Below are positions 1-5,950 of a stretch of DNA of 9,200 nt, piece after piece. Position numbers and translations under genes: made by a program. The first letter of the stretch is position 1, and each line of letters opens with the position of its first letter. The notes beneath the pieces are model-generated. The model ran no database searches. It was not told the origin of the DNA and saw only the letters and a list, made by a program, of their open reading frames with translations. Source of the DNA: Gammaproteobacteria bacterium (GTDB taxonomy: Bacteria > Pseudomonadota > Gammaproteobacteria > Steroidobacterales > Steroidobacteraceae); NCBI GenBank assembly GCA_003156695.1, contig PMHN01000184.1, forward strand, positions 12,412 through 21,611, written 5' to 3'.

Positions 1-311
1 CGCATTTTGTCTATATGAACCTGACCGCCCCGCTTGTCCCCAAATGGCTGCCGCCTGGGCCGGAGTTCTGGGCTTATGCGACCGGGGTTGCCCACATCGC
101 GGCGGGCATTGCGATCCTGACGGGCGTGCAGGCCCGCCTCGCCGCGATCCTGCTGACCGTCATGTTCGCATCCTTCACTCCGCTGGTGCACATACGCATG
201 CTCCTGGCCGATCCCTCCAACCATTGGATCTGGAACGAGAACGCCGTGAATCTCGCCCTGACCGGCGCCGCCTGGGTCGTGGCGGACTCGCTGGCGCGGC
301 CGAGGCGCTAA
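1..311 (+). CDS. DoxX-family membrane protein (5' end outside window)
   Basis: This is the C-terminal part of a small integral membrane protein. The frame is open to the left edge: codons before the ATG at 15 read His-Phe-Val-Tyr, and that ATG sits inside a conserved-looking stretch, so the true start lies outside the window. After a Pro-rich turn (PLVPKWLPPGPEFW) there are three hydrophobic segments. The first begins FWAYATGVAHIAAGIAILTG, the second follows ARLAAILL and ends at PLVHIRML, and the third follows WIWNENAVNLALTGAAW. The order 'VPxWLPP...FWAYxTGxAHIAAG...RLAA...H' is the usual pattern of DoxX-like proteins of about 130-140 residues. Their biochemical role is mostly unknown; some are linked to thiosulfate/quinone chemistry or redox stress. 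The gene ends 31 bp before the convergent regulator gene, and I see no clear terminator between them. The family call is fairly sure; the function is not. Confidence 0.8.
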   Translation, partial: HFVYMNLTAPLVPKWLPPGPEFWAYATGVAHIAAGIAILTGVQARLAAILLTVMFASFTPLVHIRMLLADPSNHWIWNENAVNLALTGAAWVVADSLARPRR

Positions 312-342
312 CCGCGACCTCAGGCCTTTCGTGCGAGTAGGG

Positions 343-1167
343 CTACGCGCTCGCCGACCCGCTCAGGAAGTACTCCACCTTGTCGCGATAGGTGCGCGAG
401 AGCTTCAGTTCGTGGCCGCCCTCGAGGGTGAGGAAGTATTCGCCGTTCATGTGCGCGCGCAGGCTCTTCACCAGGCGCAGGTTCACGATGGTGGAGCGGT
501 GCACGCGCTGAAAGAGCTTCGGATCGAGGAGTTCCTCGAGCTCTTTCATGGTGCCACGCAGAATGTGCGTGTCGCCGGAGGCGTGCACGCACATGTAGTC
601 CCCGGCCGCATCCACCCACTGGATCGAGGCGATCGGCACGCGCACCGTCTCGCGCCCCTGGCGGATGGGCAGCACCTCGGGGTGCCGGCCCTCGATCGCC
701 TTGCGTCCGTGAACCAGGAGTTCATCGAGCGCGAGTTCCCCGCAGCCGGTGATGTCGGCGATGATCTCCAGCAGCCGGTCGCGCTGGGCCGAGGCGCTGC
801 GCGCCCGCATGTGCTCACGCACGCGCATCAGCGCCGCCGCGAAGCGCACGTCATCGATCGGCTTCAGCAGGTAGTCGATCGCCCGGGCTTCAAAGGCCTG
901 GATGGCGTATTGGTCGTAGGCGGTGATGAACACCACCAGTGGCATGGATTCCCGCGGGATGTGCGCCAGCACTTCAAAGCCCGATATGCCGGGCATCTGG
1001 ACGTCGAGGAACATCAGGTCGGGCTGGTACTGCTGTATCGCCGCGACCGCCTCACGGCCGTTGGCGCACTGGGCCAGGATCCGGAAATCGGTGGCGGCCC
1101 GCAGCCGGATTTCAATGCCACGGCGCGACAGTACTTCATCGTCCACGATGAGGGTGCCTATGCTCAT
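343..1167 (-). CDS. LytTR-family response regulator
   Basis: Cytoplasmic response regulator of 274 residues, predicted to be phosphorylated by the kinase encoded immediately upstream and then to bind DNA. The receiver domain (about 3-120) has the acidic pair D9/D10, phosphoacceptor D55 in LMFLDVQMPG, T82 in FITAYD and K102-P103 in DYLLKP, so all residues for phosphotransfer are present. A linker follows, then a LytTR DNA-binding domain (about 165-270) with typical segments IQWVDAAGDYMCVH, FQRVHRSTIVNL and LKLSRTYRDKV. The ATG overlaps the kinase stop by one base (TGATG), and GGAG lies 7 nt upstream inside the kinase gene, which supports this start and translational coupling. The architecture matches AlgR and BtsR/YehT, but I cannot assign an orthologue. 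LytTR regulators often bind repeated sites near their target promoters; no clear target is visible here. Confidence 0.95.
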   Translation of the reverse strand: MSIGTLIVDDEVLSRRGIEIRLRAATDFRILAQCANGREAVAAIQQYQPDLMFLDVQMPGISGFEVLAHIPRESMPLVVFITAYDQYAIQAFEARAIDYLLKPIDDVRFAAALMRVREHMRARSASAQRDRLLEIIADITGCGELALDELLVHGRKAIEGRHPEVLPIRQGRETVRVPIASIQWVDAAGDYMCVHASGDTHILRGTMKELEELLDPKLFQRVHRSTIVNLRLVKSLRAHMNGEYFLTLEGGHELKLSRTYRDKVEYFLSGSASA

Positions 1168-2297
1168 CAGCGCGCTCCGGCCGCAGCACGCGCCGGCGGC
1201 GGCCGCGCCGCTACCTGCTCGTCGGCGCGCTCCGCGGTTTCGAGGGGTAACGCCATGTCGACCCGCAGACCCGGATGGCTGTTCAGCACCGTGAAGCGGC
1301 AGCGCTCGCCGTACAGCACCGTCAGACGCTCGCGCGTGTTGCGCAGGCCCACACCGCGGCGCGTGCCATCCGGGGGGTCCTCGCGCAGGCCCGGCCCGTC
1401 ATCGATAACCGAAAGTTCCAACAGCCCCTCGCGTGTCCGCCCTTCTATGCGCACCAATCCTCCCTGTTCACGCGCCGAAATCGCGTACTTTAGCGAGTTC
1501 TCCAGCAGCGGCTGCAGCAGCAGGCTCGGCACCAGCGCCTCCAGCGCCGGCTCGTCGATGGCGTATTCCAGGCGCAGCCGCTCGCCGAAGCGCAGCCGTT
1601 CGGTGCCGAGGTACAGATCCAGCGCTTCGATTTCCTGGCGCAGCGTGACCTTCTTCATCGGGTCCTGGTCGAGCGTGTAGCGCAGAAACTCTGACAGCCG
1701 GGTCACGGCGTGGTTCGCGGTGCGATTCTGGTTGTCGATGATCAGCGTGGAGATGGCGTTCAGGGTGTTAAAGAGGAAATGCGGGTTGAGCTGGTAGCGC
1801 AGCATCTTCAGCTGCGCCTCCTGCGCCAGGGCTACCGCTTTCAGCATCGCTGCTTCCTGCTTGCGTTGCGACTCGTAGAACTTGATGCCGAAGTACAGCA
1901 CGCTCCAGCACAACAGCAGGTAGGTCGTCGACAGTGCGCCGCCGAAGAATTCGAACAGCGTCTGGGCCTGCCAGTCCGGCTCGACGAATTGCTTGTAGGA
2001 AAGGTTGATGACGATGCGCAGCGCGAGCGCGGTGATATAGCAGGTGGCGAGCACCCCGACGATCATGGTGCGCGGACCGCGCCCCCACAGGCGCTGGTAG
2101 ATGAAGCGCATGGGCATCGACAACACGAACCCGGATATTGCGGCCACGGCGATGACGCGCGCGTAGCTCGAGGGCTTCTCGTACAAGAGCGCGCCGAAGT
2201 ACTGCGTGATGCCGTACGCCGCCCAGCCGGCGGCGTGCAGGCTCCAGAACAGCACATTGCGGTTGGTGCGCAGTGGTTCGATGGTTGGCATTTTCAT
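1167..2297 (-). CDS. LytS/AlgZ-type sensor histidine kinase
   Basis: Membrane sensor kinase of about 376 residues that should phosphorylate the downstream LytTR regulator. Counting from the ATG at 2297, the N-terminal half has four hydrophobic segments at roughly 14-39, 47-68, 77-99 and 114-140, with no recognisable extracellular sensor domain. A short coiled linker (ESQRKQEAAMLKAVALAQEA) leads to the His_kinase domain, with the phosphoacceptor His in LRYQLNPHFLFNTLN (about residue 173). The ATPase domain follows: N-box LLLQPLLENSLKYA, then DDGPGL, then RRGVGLRNTRERL. All motifs look intact, so it should be active. An in-frame GTG or ATG start as far as 2375 is possible, but that stretch is Arg/Cys-rich and covers a probable -10 element, so I prefer 2297 (2291 is also possible). 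No good ribosome binding site precedes either one. The signal sensed is unknown. Confidence 0.93.
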   Translation of the reverse strand: MKMPTIEPLRTNRNVLFWSLHAAGWAAYGITQYFGALLYEKPSSYARVIAVAAISGFVLSMPMRFIYQRLWGRGPRTMIVGVLATCYITALALRIVINLSYKQFVEPDWQAQTLFEFFGGALSTTYLLLCWSVLYFGIKFYESQRKQEAAMLKAVALAQEAQLKMLRYQLNPHFLFNTLNAISTLIIDNQNRTANHAVTRLSEFLRYTLDQDPMKKVTLRQEIEALDLYLGTERLRFGERLRLEYAIDEPALEALVPSLLLQPLLENSLKYAISAREQGGLVRIEGRTREGLLELSVIDDGPGLREDPPDGTRRGVGLRNTRERLTVLYGERCRFTVLNSHPGLRVDMALPLETAERADEQVAARPPPARAAAGAR

Positions 2298-2436
2298 CGC
2301 AAGTCGCTGCCGCATAGTACAGGCGCGGCAGCTGCCGGAAAGCTTATGGCATATGCGGGGGCGCACGGCGCCCAAACGGGCGCGCCCGCAGCTCGCTTCG
2401 TCGCAGCGGCGCCTAAGCGGCGGGGAGCCTTACGGA
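2298..2436 (-). other. Intergenic region with palindromes upstream of the kinase operon
   Basis: This 139-bp gap between the EAL gene and the kinase holds several symmetric GC-rich elements. There is a 12-bp palindrome CGGGCGCGCCCG (2377-2388), an inverted repeat GGGCGC-acg-GCGCCC (2359-2373) and a 12-bp palindrome CGGCAGCTGCCG (2326-2337). None is followed by a convincing T-run on the minus strand, so I do not call an intrinsic terminator for the EAL gene. No credible reading frame is present. Confidence 0.5.
2306..2332 (-). promoter_or_regulatory. Putative kinase promoter -10 inside an inverted repeat
   Basis: On the minus strand TACTAT (2319 down to 2314) resembles a sigma-70 -10 box and would start transcription about 10 nt before the ATG at 2297. 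It lies exactly between the arms of a perfect 8-bp inverted repeat, GCTGCCGC (2306-2313) and GCGGCAGC (2325-2332), with an 11-bp spacer. The right arm overlaps the palindrome CGGCAGCTGCCG (2326-2337), which gives three CTGCCG half-sites. No good -35 box is seen at 17 bp, as expected for an activator-dependent or weak promoter. The symmetric arms look like an operator, but which protein binds is unknown. This is inference from pattern only. Confidence 0.4.
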
Positions 2437-4128
2437 TCAGGCTGGGGCGGGGGCCCTGGCCAGGAGGCTTTCCAGGGGCTGTGCATGGGCGAGCACGCTG
2501 CCCTGCGCGAAATCGCAACCGATGGCTGTCAGCCACTGCAGGGCCGCCTGGGACTCGATCTGCTTGGCGGCGCAATGAATGCCCAGCACCTTGACCGCCT
2601 GCACCGTGGCGATCACGAGCGCCTGTGAGAGCTTGTCCTTCAGGGCGGACGTCGTGAGCTTGTGATCGAGTTTGACGAGCCGCACGGCCTTGGAGCGCAG
2701 CAGCGGCAGCACCTGGGAGTCGAATGAGAAGTCATCCACCACCACCCACGAGCCGACTTTCTCGCACTGGATCATGAAACGCTCGACCAGCGCACGGCGC
2801 TGGGTGCACAGCGCCTCGGTGATCTCAAATCCCAGTACGTCGGGTGAGAGCCCGTTGTTATTGAGGGTCGCCGCCATGCGCTGCGCGAAGCGCTCATCCT
2901 CGAGCGTCGAGATCGACAGGTTGACCGTGAAGCTGGTCGGCTGCGAGCTCCAGCCGCTGCGATGAGCGGCGAGCCAGGACACCAGGCGCTGCAGGATGAG
3001 CGTGTCGGTCGCGGCGGCAACCGGGTGCGCATCGCGGTGCGCGACGCGCGCCTGCACCTGGAAACGACGGCTCTGACCGCCAGGCCGCAGCTTGCCGAAC
3101 TGCAGGATTTCGAGAATCAGATGCGAGTCTGCAGTCGCCGCGCTCGTGGGGACAGGCTGCTGTTCCCTGGGTGCTGGCGGTGCTGGCGGTGCTGATGGCG
3201 CCGGCGTCGCCGCGGGCGGTGCGGATGCCGCGGGCGGCGCGGGCTGTGGGGTTCGCGCTCTTTGGACCGCGGCGCTCACCCGTGAACTCACGGCCGCGCT
3301 GCGCGCTGGCGCGACGCCCGGCATCTGCTTGGCTGGCACCGGCGGGGCGCTGCGTGTGGGCGCGGCGGTCGGTACGGGCGCGGCGGTGGGTCCGGGCGCG
3401 GCGTGCAGCACCGGAGGATCGGGCGCGAACTCCAGTACCAGGACTTCCTTCGGCGCGGCGACAGGCCGAGCCGCCTCGGGCGCGGGGGCTGGGGCAGTGC
3501 GCGGCGGTGCCTCTTCCGGGACCAGCTCAAACTCGAGCAGGTCGTGAACTGCCTGGGGAGAGATCCCGGATGCCGACGTGTCCGCAGGCGCGGCCGCGCT
3601 GTGCTTTGGCGGCGCGGTGGGTGAGGCGGCGGGAGTTCGCGGCTCGTCCGCGAGCTGCAGTACCGCCAGCGAGGGCATGGAACCGCTGGACATGCCAGTG
3701 GGTTTCATGAGAACCGCGAGGCGCTGCATGATGGTGCGCACGGTGGGTGTGGCGATGCGCTCCTGCGCGCCTTCGCCCATCGACCTGACGTCGGCGAGCA
3801 CCATCACGACCCCGACGGCATCTCCCGCGGGCGCGCGCACGGGCAGGAAAAGAGCGTAGCGCCCATCCTCGAGCCCGGTCTCGTGACACATGACGGACTT
3901 GTCGCTCGTCAGTTGCTCGAAAGCTTCCACCACCAGGGTGTGCTCGTCAGGCCCGAGCGCACCTTCGTTCAACCACTGGACGTTGCTTTCGGCATCCCAG
4001 ACTGAAATGGACTGCAGGCGGCGCAGCGCCAGCGCCTCCTTCAGCTGCCGGCCGAGAGACTCCACGGTGGCGGGTGCCGAATCCACAGGGGTGCGCACGG
4101 CCGTGACTTTGTGTCGCAATGGACTCAC
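2437..4128 (-). CDS. Degenerate EAL-domain protein with GAF-like N-terminus
   Basis: Predicted cytoplasmic protein of about 563 residues. In the frame numbered from an ATG at 4275, a GAF-like domain spans about 70-190 (SISVWDAES; ALFLPVRAPAGDAVGVVMVL), a Pro/Ala-rich linker about 211-380, and an EAL domain about 385-605. In the EAL domain N452 (VNLS), E484 (FEITE), D514/D515 (VVVDDF), K535 and D537 (VKLDHK), E574 and Q591-G592 are kept. The signature ExLxR reads QVQAR (Q406), AEGVE reads AKQIE (K571), and the DFGTG loop reads DFSFD. Loss of these glutamates suggests no phosphodiesterase activity but possible cyclic-di-GMP or protein binding. The first 49 residues of the longest frame are Arg-rich and run into a terminator hairpin. 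I therefore prefer GTG at 4128 (AGGA 5 nt upstream) or TTG at 4119 (GGAAG 8 nt upstream). It precedes the LytS/LytTR genes on the same strand. Confidence 0.87.
   Translation of the reverse strand: MSPLRHKVTAVRTPVDSAPATVESLGRQLKEALALRRLQSISVWDAESNVQWLNEGALGPDEHTLVVEAFEQLTSDKSVMCHETGLEDGRYALFLPVRAPAGDAVGVVMVLADVRSMGEGAQERIATPTVRTIMQRLAVLMKPTGMSSGSMPSLAVLQLADEPRTPAASPTAPPKHSAAAPADTSASGISPQAVHDLLEFELVPEEAPPRTAPAPAPEAARPVAAPKEVLVLEFAPDPPVLHAAPGPTAAPVPTAAPTRSAPPVPAKQMPGVAPARSAAVSSRVSAAVQRARTPQPAPPAASAPPAATPAPSAPPAPPAPREQQPVPTSAATADSHLILEILQFGKLRPGGQSRRFQVQARVAHRDAHPVAAATDTLILQRLVSWLAAHRSGWSSQPTSFTVNLSISTLEDERFAQRMAATLNNNGLSPDVLGFEITEALCTQRRALVERFMIQCEKVGSWVVVDDFSFDSQVLPLLRSKAVRLVKLDHKLTTSALKDKLSQALVIATVQAVKVLGIHCAAKQIESQAALQWLTAIGCDFAQGSVLAHAQPLESLLARAPAPA
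3171..3197 (-). repeat. 9-bp tandem repeat in the EAL-protein linker
   Basis: Three tandem copies of GTGCTGGCG on the plus strand (the last ending GATG) encode Ala/Pro triplets (SAPPAPPAP) on the minus strand. In-frame units like this can change copy number by slippage without breaking the protein, altering linker length. Confidence 0.6.
3365..3400 (-). repeat. Two 18-bp tandem units in the EAL-protein linker
   Basis: Two adjacent 18-bp units differing at two positions (GCGGTCGGTACGGGCGCG, then GCGGTGGGTCCGGGCGCG) encode the hexapeptide pattern APxPTA in the Pro/Ala linker. They probably arose by duplication in the flexible linker. Confidence 0.55.
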
Positions 4129-4234
4129 TTCCGTCCTGAACCCACGATGGCAGGGCGCCCGTCGCCCGTTACGAATAGTGAGGTTGGCAGTGCGGCGCCG
4201 ACCGCGCCGTGATTTCCCTCGCGGTTCTGTTCGC
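4129..4234 (-). other. GC-rich leader of the EAL-protein gene
   Basis: This is the stretch between the probable terminator of the DUF1993 gene and the preferred EAL-protein start. It holds two short hairpins, CGGCGC-cgacc-GCGCCG (4193-4209) and GGGCG-cccgt-CGCCC (4153-4167), and an AT-rich patch that reads CACTATTCGTAAC on the minus strand near 4167-4179. That patch is the best candidate for a -10 region, but no -35 box is evident. In DNA this GC-rich such hairpins arise easily, so regulation is not established. Confidence 0.3.
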
Positions 4235-4261
4235 AAAACGGCGACACCTGTGTGGTGTCGC
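4235..4261 (-). terminator. Probable intrinsic terminator of the DUF1993 gene
   Basis: A perfect 8-bp inverted repeat, GCGACACC (4241-4248) and GGTGTCGC (4254-4261), encloses a 5-nt loop. Read on the minus strand it is followed by CGTTTTGCG, a short T-run. It lies about 48 bp beyond the stop of the DUF1993 gene, in the right orientation to end that transcript. The T-run is short, so efficiency may be partial. Its position argues against translation of the EAL protein starting at the ATG at 4275. Confidence 0.6.
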
Positions 4262-4308
4262 GCGCTGTTTGTCATAAGCGGCGAGCGCGCAGCCGCCCGC
4301 CGCCGGTT

Positions 4309-4827
4309 TCAGCGCTCGCGGCCACCGGCGATGAAATCGCGCTTGCCGAGTTCGACGCCGTTGTGACGCAGAATGTTGTAGGCCGTGGTGACATGAAACA
4401 GGACGTTGGGAATCGCCCAGCGTTGCAGATAATCAAGTCCCTTGAACTCGAGTGTCCGCTCGCCCGCGGGCACCTTGATGTCGCGGGTCTCCGATCCCTC
4501 GAATGCGCCCGCGGGGATGCTCTTGATGTAGTCGATGGCGGCCGCGATGCGCGCGCGCAGTTGCTCAAAGGACGTCTCGTTGTCTTCGAAGCGGCGCGGC
4601 TCCTGCGCGGCGAGGCGTGCCACAGAATTCTTCGCGATGTCGCACGCGATCTGCACCTGCCGTGTCAGGGGCAGCATGTCCGGCGCGAGCCGCGCGGCGA
4701 GCAGCACCCCCGGGTCGAACTTGCGCGCCGTCGCATGCGCGAGTCCCTTCTCGAGGATCGCGGACAGGTTTTCGAGCGCGTTGCAGAACAGCTCGGCCGA
4801 CATTACGTGCATGGAGATTTTGTTCAT
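4309..4827 (-). CDS. DUF1993 family protein
   Basis: Small cytoplasmic protein of 172 residues recognised as DUF1993, a mainly helical family related to DinB-like four-helix bundles. Typical segments are the N-terminal SAELFCNALENLSAILEKG, the middle LAPDMLPLTRQVQIACDIAK and the C-terminal FHVTTAYNILRHNGVELG followed by KRDFI. His145 and His155 in the last helix lie where such bundles often place conserved histidines. Length is normal for the family, and the ATG fits the family N-terminus, so the start is likely right although no ribosome binding site precedes it. Function is unknown; no metal- or thiol-transferase role has been shown that I can assign. It is transcribed away from the LysR gene across an 85-bp gap. 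Confidence 0.88.
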   Translation of the reverse strand: MNKISMHVMSAELFCNALENLSAILEKGLAHATARKFDPGVLLAARLAPDMLPLTRQVQIACDIAKNSVARLAAQEPRRFEDNETSFEQLRARIAAAIDYIKSIPAGAFEGSETRDIKVPAGERTLEFKGLDYLQRWAIPNVLFHVTTAYNILRHNGVELGKRDFIAGGRER

Positions 4828-4834
4828 GCGGCGG

Positions 4835-4843
4835 AGTGTAGCC
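4835..4843 (-). promoter_or_regulatory. Putative -10 box of the DUF1993 gene
   Basis: On the minus strand GGCTACACT ends only 7 nt before the ATG at 4827. TACACT is a reasonable sigma-70 -10 box, and a start site 6-7 nt downstream would put the ATG at or within a base or two of the 5' end of the mRNA. That agrees with the lack of a Shine-Dalgarno sequence. No clear -35 box is found. The same nonamer occurs upstream of the acyl-CoA dehydrogenase gene. Confidence 0.4.
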
Positions 4844-4912
4844 TAGGGGGACTGGTGCGCGTGCCTCTCAGGTGAAACAATAGCCCCCGTCAAATGGGGG
4901 ATTGCAGCAGTC
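4844..4912 (+). promoter_or_regulatory. Divergent control region and lysR leader with a 5-bp GC hairpin
   Basis: This is the rest of the 85-bp gap between the divergent DUF1993 and LysR genes, where a LysR-type regulator commonly binds to control itself and its divergent neighbour. CCCCC (4884-4888) can pair with GGGGG (4896-4900) across the loop GTCAAAT. GGGGGA (4896-4901) is also the only Shine-Dalgarno-like sequence before the ATG at 4913, about 11 nt upstream. CAATAG (4878-4883) is a weak -10 candidate. A typical T-N11-A dyad is not obvious. Confidence 0.4.
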
Positions 4913-5836
4913 ATGAACCTGATCCGGACACCTGCTCAGCTGGCGATGCTCGCCAAGGTCGTGGATCTCAATGGCTTTTCCGCCGCGGCGCGCGCGCTCG
5001 GTGTGCCCAAGGCGGCCGTGAGTCGCGCGGTCGCGGACCTGGAAAAAACCCTCGGCGTGCGCCTGCTCGAGCGCACCACCCGGCGGCTGTCTCTCACCCA
5101 GGCGGGGCGGCTGCTGTACCCGCACGCGAAGCGCGTGGGCGAGGAGTCGGATCTCGCCCGTGCAGCGATCGCGAAGTTGCAGTCCCCGGAGGCGCGGCCG
5201 TTGCGCGTGGCCGCCGATCCGACTTATGGGCGCGTGCTGTTGTCACCCCTGGTGCCGCGGTTTCTCGAGGCATTCGCGCACGTACCGCTGGAAGTCGCGC
5301 TCGACGCACGGCAGCTCGCCGCGGGCGAATGGGACGTCGCGATCCGCACCCGCCCGCCGGCGGATGATGCGGTCACCCAGCGCCTGTTGGGTGCGCCACC
5401 GGCGCTTTTGTGTGCGACGCCCGCCTACCTGCAGCAGCACGGCACGCCCGAACGGCCGGACGATCTGCGTGCCCACGCGTTGCTGACTCCCGACGCCGCC
5501 GAACTGCCGGAATTTCGCCTGCACCTGTCACGCGGCGCCCAGCGGGCCGAGGTGCCGCTCGCGCCGAAGCTGGCGGTCGATGACCCGGCCGTACTGCATG
5601 CGGCGACCGCGGCCGGACTGGGCATCGGGCTCTTACCGGAGTTCCTGTGCCGGCAGGGGCTCGCGACCGGGCGTCTGAAGTCGGTGCTTCCGGAATGGGC
5701 GGTACCGCCCGCGGCGGCACTTTATGCGCTGTACCCCGATGCGCTGGAGTCCGACCCCCGGGCGCAGCAGTTCGTGGATTTTCTGGCGGCCAACATCGTA
5801 CCGGCGCTCGCGCTGCCGCCGACCGCGCGGCACTAG
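4913..5836 (+). CDS. LysR-family transcriptional regulator
   Basis: DNA-binding regulator of 307 residues, normal length for the family. The N-terminal winged helix-turn-helix spans about 5-65: FSAAARALGVPKAAVSRAVA is the helix-turn-helix, followed by LEKTLGVRLLERTTRRLSLT and QAGRLLYPHAKRV. The effector domain spans about 88-300, with typical elements LAAGEWDVAIRTRPPADDAV, LCATPAYLQQHGTPERPDDL and the second-subdomain segment AATAAGLGIGLLPEFLC. The ATG gives the usual family N-terminus. It lies divergent from the DUF1993 gene and 114 bp upstream of the acyl-CoA dehydrogenase on the same strand, so either may be a target. The ligand cannot be read from sequence. Confidence 0.95.
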   Translation: MNLIRTPAQLAMLAKVVDLNGFSAAARALGVPKAAVSRAVADLEKTLGVRLLERTTRRLSLTQAGRLLYPHAKRVGEESDLARAAIAKLQSPEARPLRVAADPTYGRVLLSPLVPRFLEAFAHVPLEVALDARQLAAGEWDVAIRTRPPADDAVTQRLLGAPPALLCATPAYLQQHGTPERPDDLRAHALLTPDAAELPEFRLHLSRGAQRAEVPLAPKLAVDDPAVLHAATAAGLGIGLLPEFLCRQGLATGRLKSVLPEWAVPPAAALYALYPDALESDPRAQQFVDFLAANIVPALALPPTARH

Positions 5837-5950
5837 GCAACTCGCACCGGCCGTTGCGGCGCGCCAGGCGCGCGGGTGGGGCAACGCCCGACCGGCTACA
5901 CTAGAAATGCGCCCTTGGACGTGGGCGCGGCCATCCACGGGGGATTGATC
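5837..5950 (+). promoter_or_regulatory. Control region upstream of acyl-CoA dehydrogenase
   Basis: The 114-bp gap contains a nested inverted repeat: outer arms CGTTGC (5852-5857) and GCAACG (5881-5886), inner arms GCGCGCC (5859-5865) and GGCGCGC (5867-5873). No T-run follows, so it is not a classical terminator; it could be an operator or a weak transcript end for lysR. GGCTACACT (5894-5902) contains a -10-like TACACT, but the hexamer 17 bp upstream is not a good -35 box. GGGGGA (5939-5944), 6 nt before the ATG at 5951, is a plausible ribosome binding site. Confidence 0.45.

Noticed and set aside
312..342. Terminator between the DoxX-type gene and the convergent regulator gene
   Set aside because: The 31-bp gap has only a short palindrome AGGCCT and no hairpin with a T-run on either strand.
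331..1680. Long plus-strand open frame opposite the regulator and kinase
   Set aside because: It runs antisense to two well-recognised genes, has no recognisable domain and is rich in His/Arg/Ala, as expected for the complement of GC-rich coding DNA.
2298..2375. N-terminal extension of the histidine kinase to 2375
   Set aside because: The extra 26 residues are Arg/Cys-rich and precede the first membrane segment without similarity to the family; the stretch contains the probable -10 box.
2359..2388. Palindromes downstream of the EAL gene as an intrinsic terminator
   Set aside because: The stems are short and no run of T follows on the minus strand; they may simply reflect GC-rich DNA.
3092..3547. 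Gly/Ala-rich plus-strand frame with PE_PGRS-like look
   Set aside because: It is the complement of the Pro/Ala linker of the EAL protein; the glycine runs come from reversed Pro/Ala codons.
4129..4275. N-terminal extension of the EAL protein to the ATG at 4275
   Set aside because: The 49 extra residues are Arg-rich and unlike a domain, and this stretch overlaps the terminator hairpin at 4241-4261; GTG at 4128 or TTG at 4119 has a better ribosome binding site.
5876..5950. Upstream GTG start of the acyl-CoA dehydrogenase
   Set aside because: It would add 25 residues before the family-typical MYRAPLREMRF and would place the GGGGGA ribosome binding site inside the gene.
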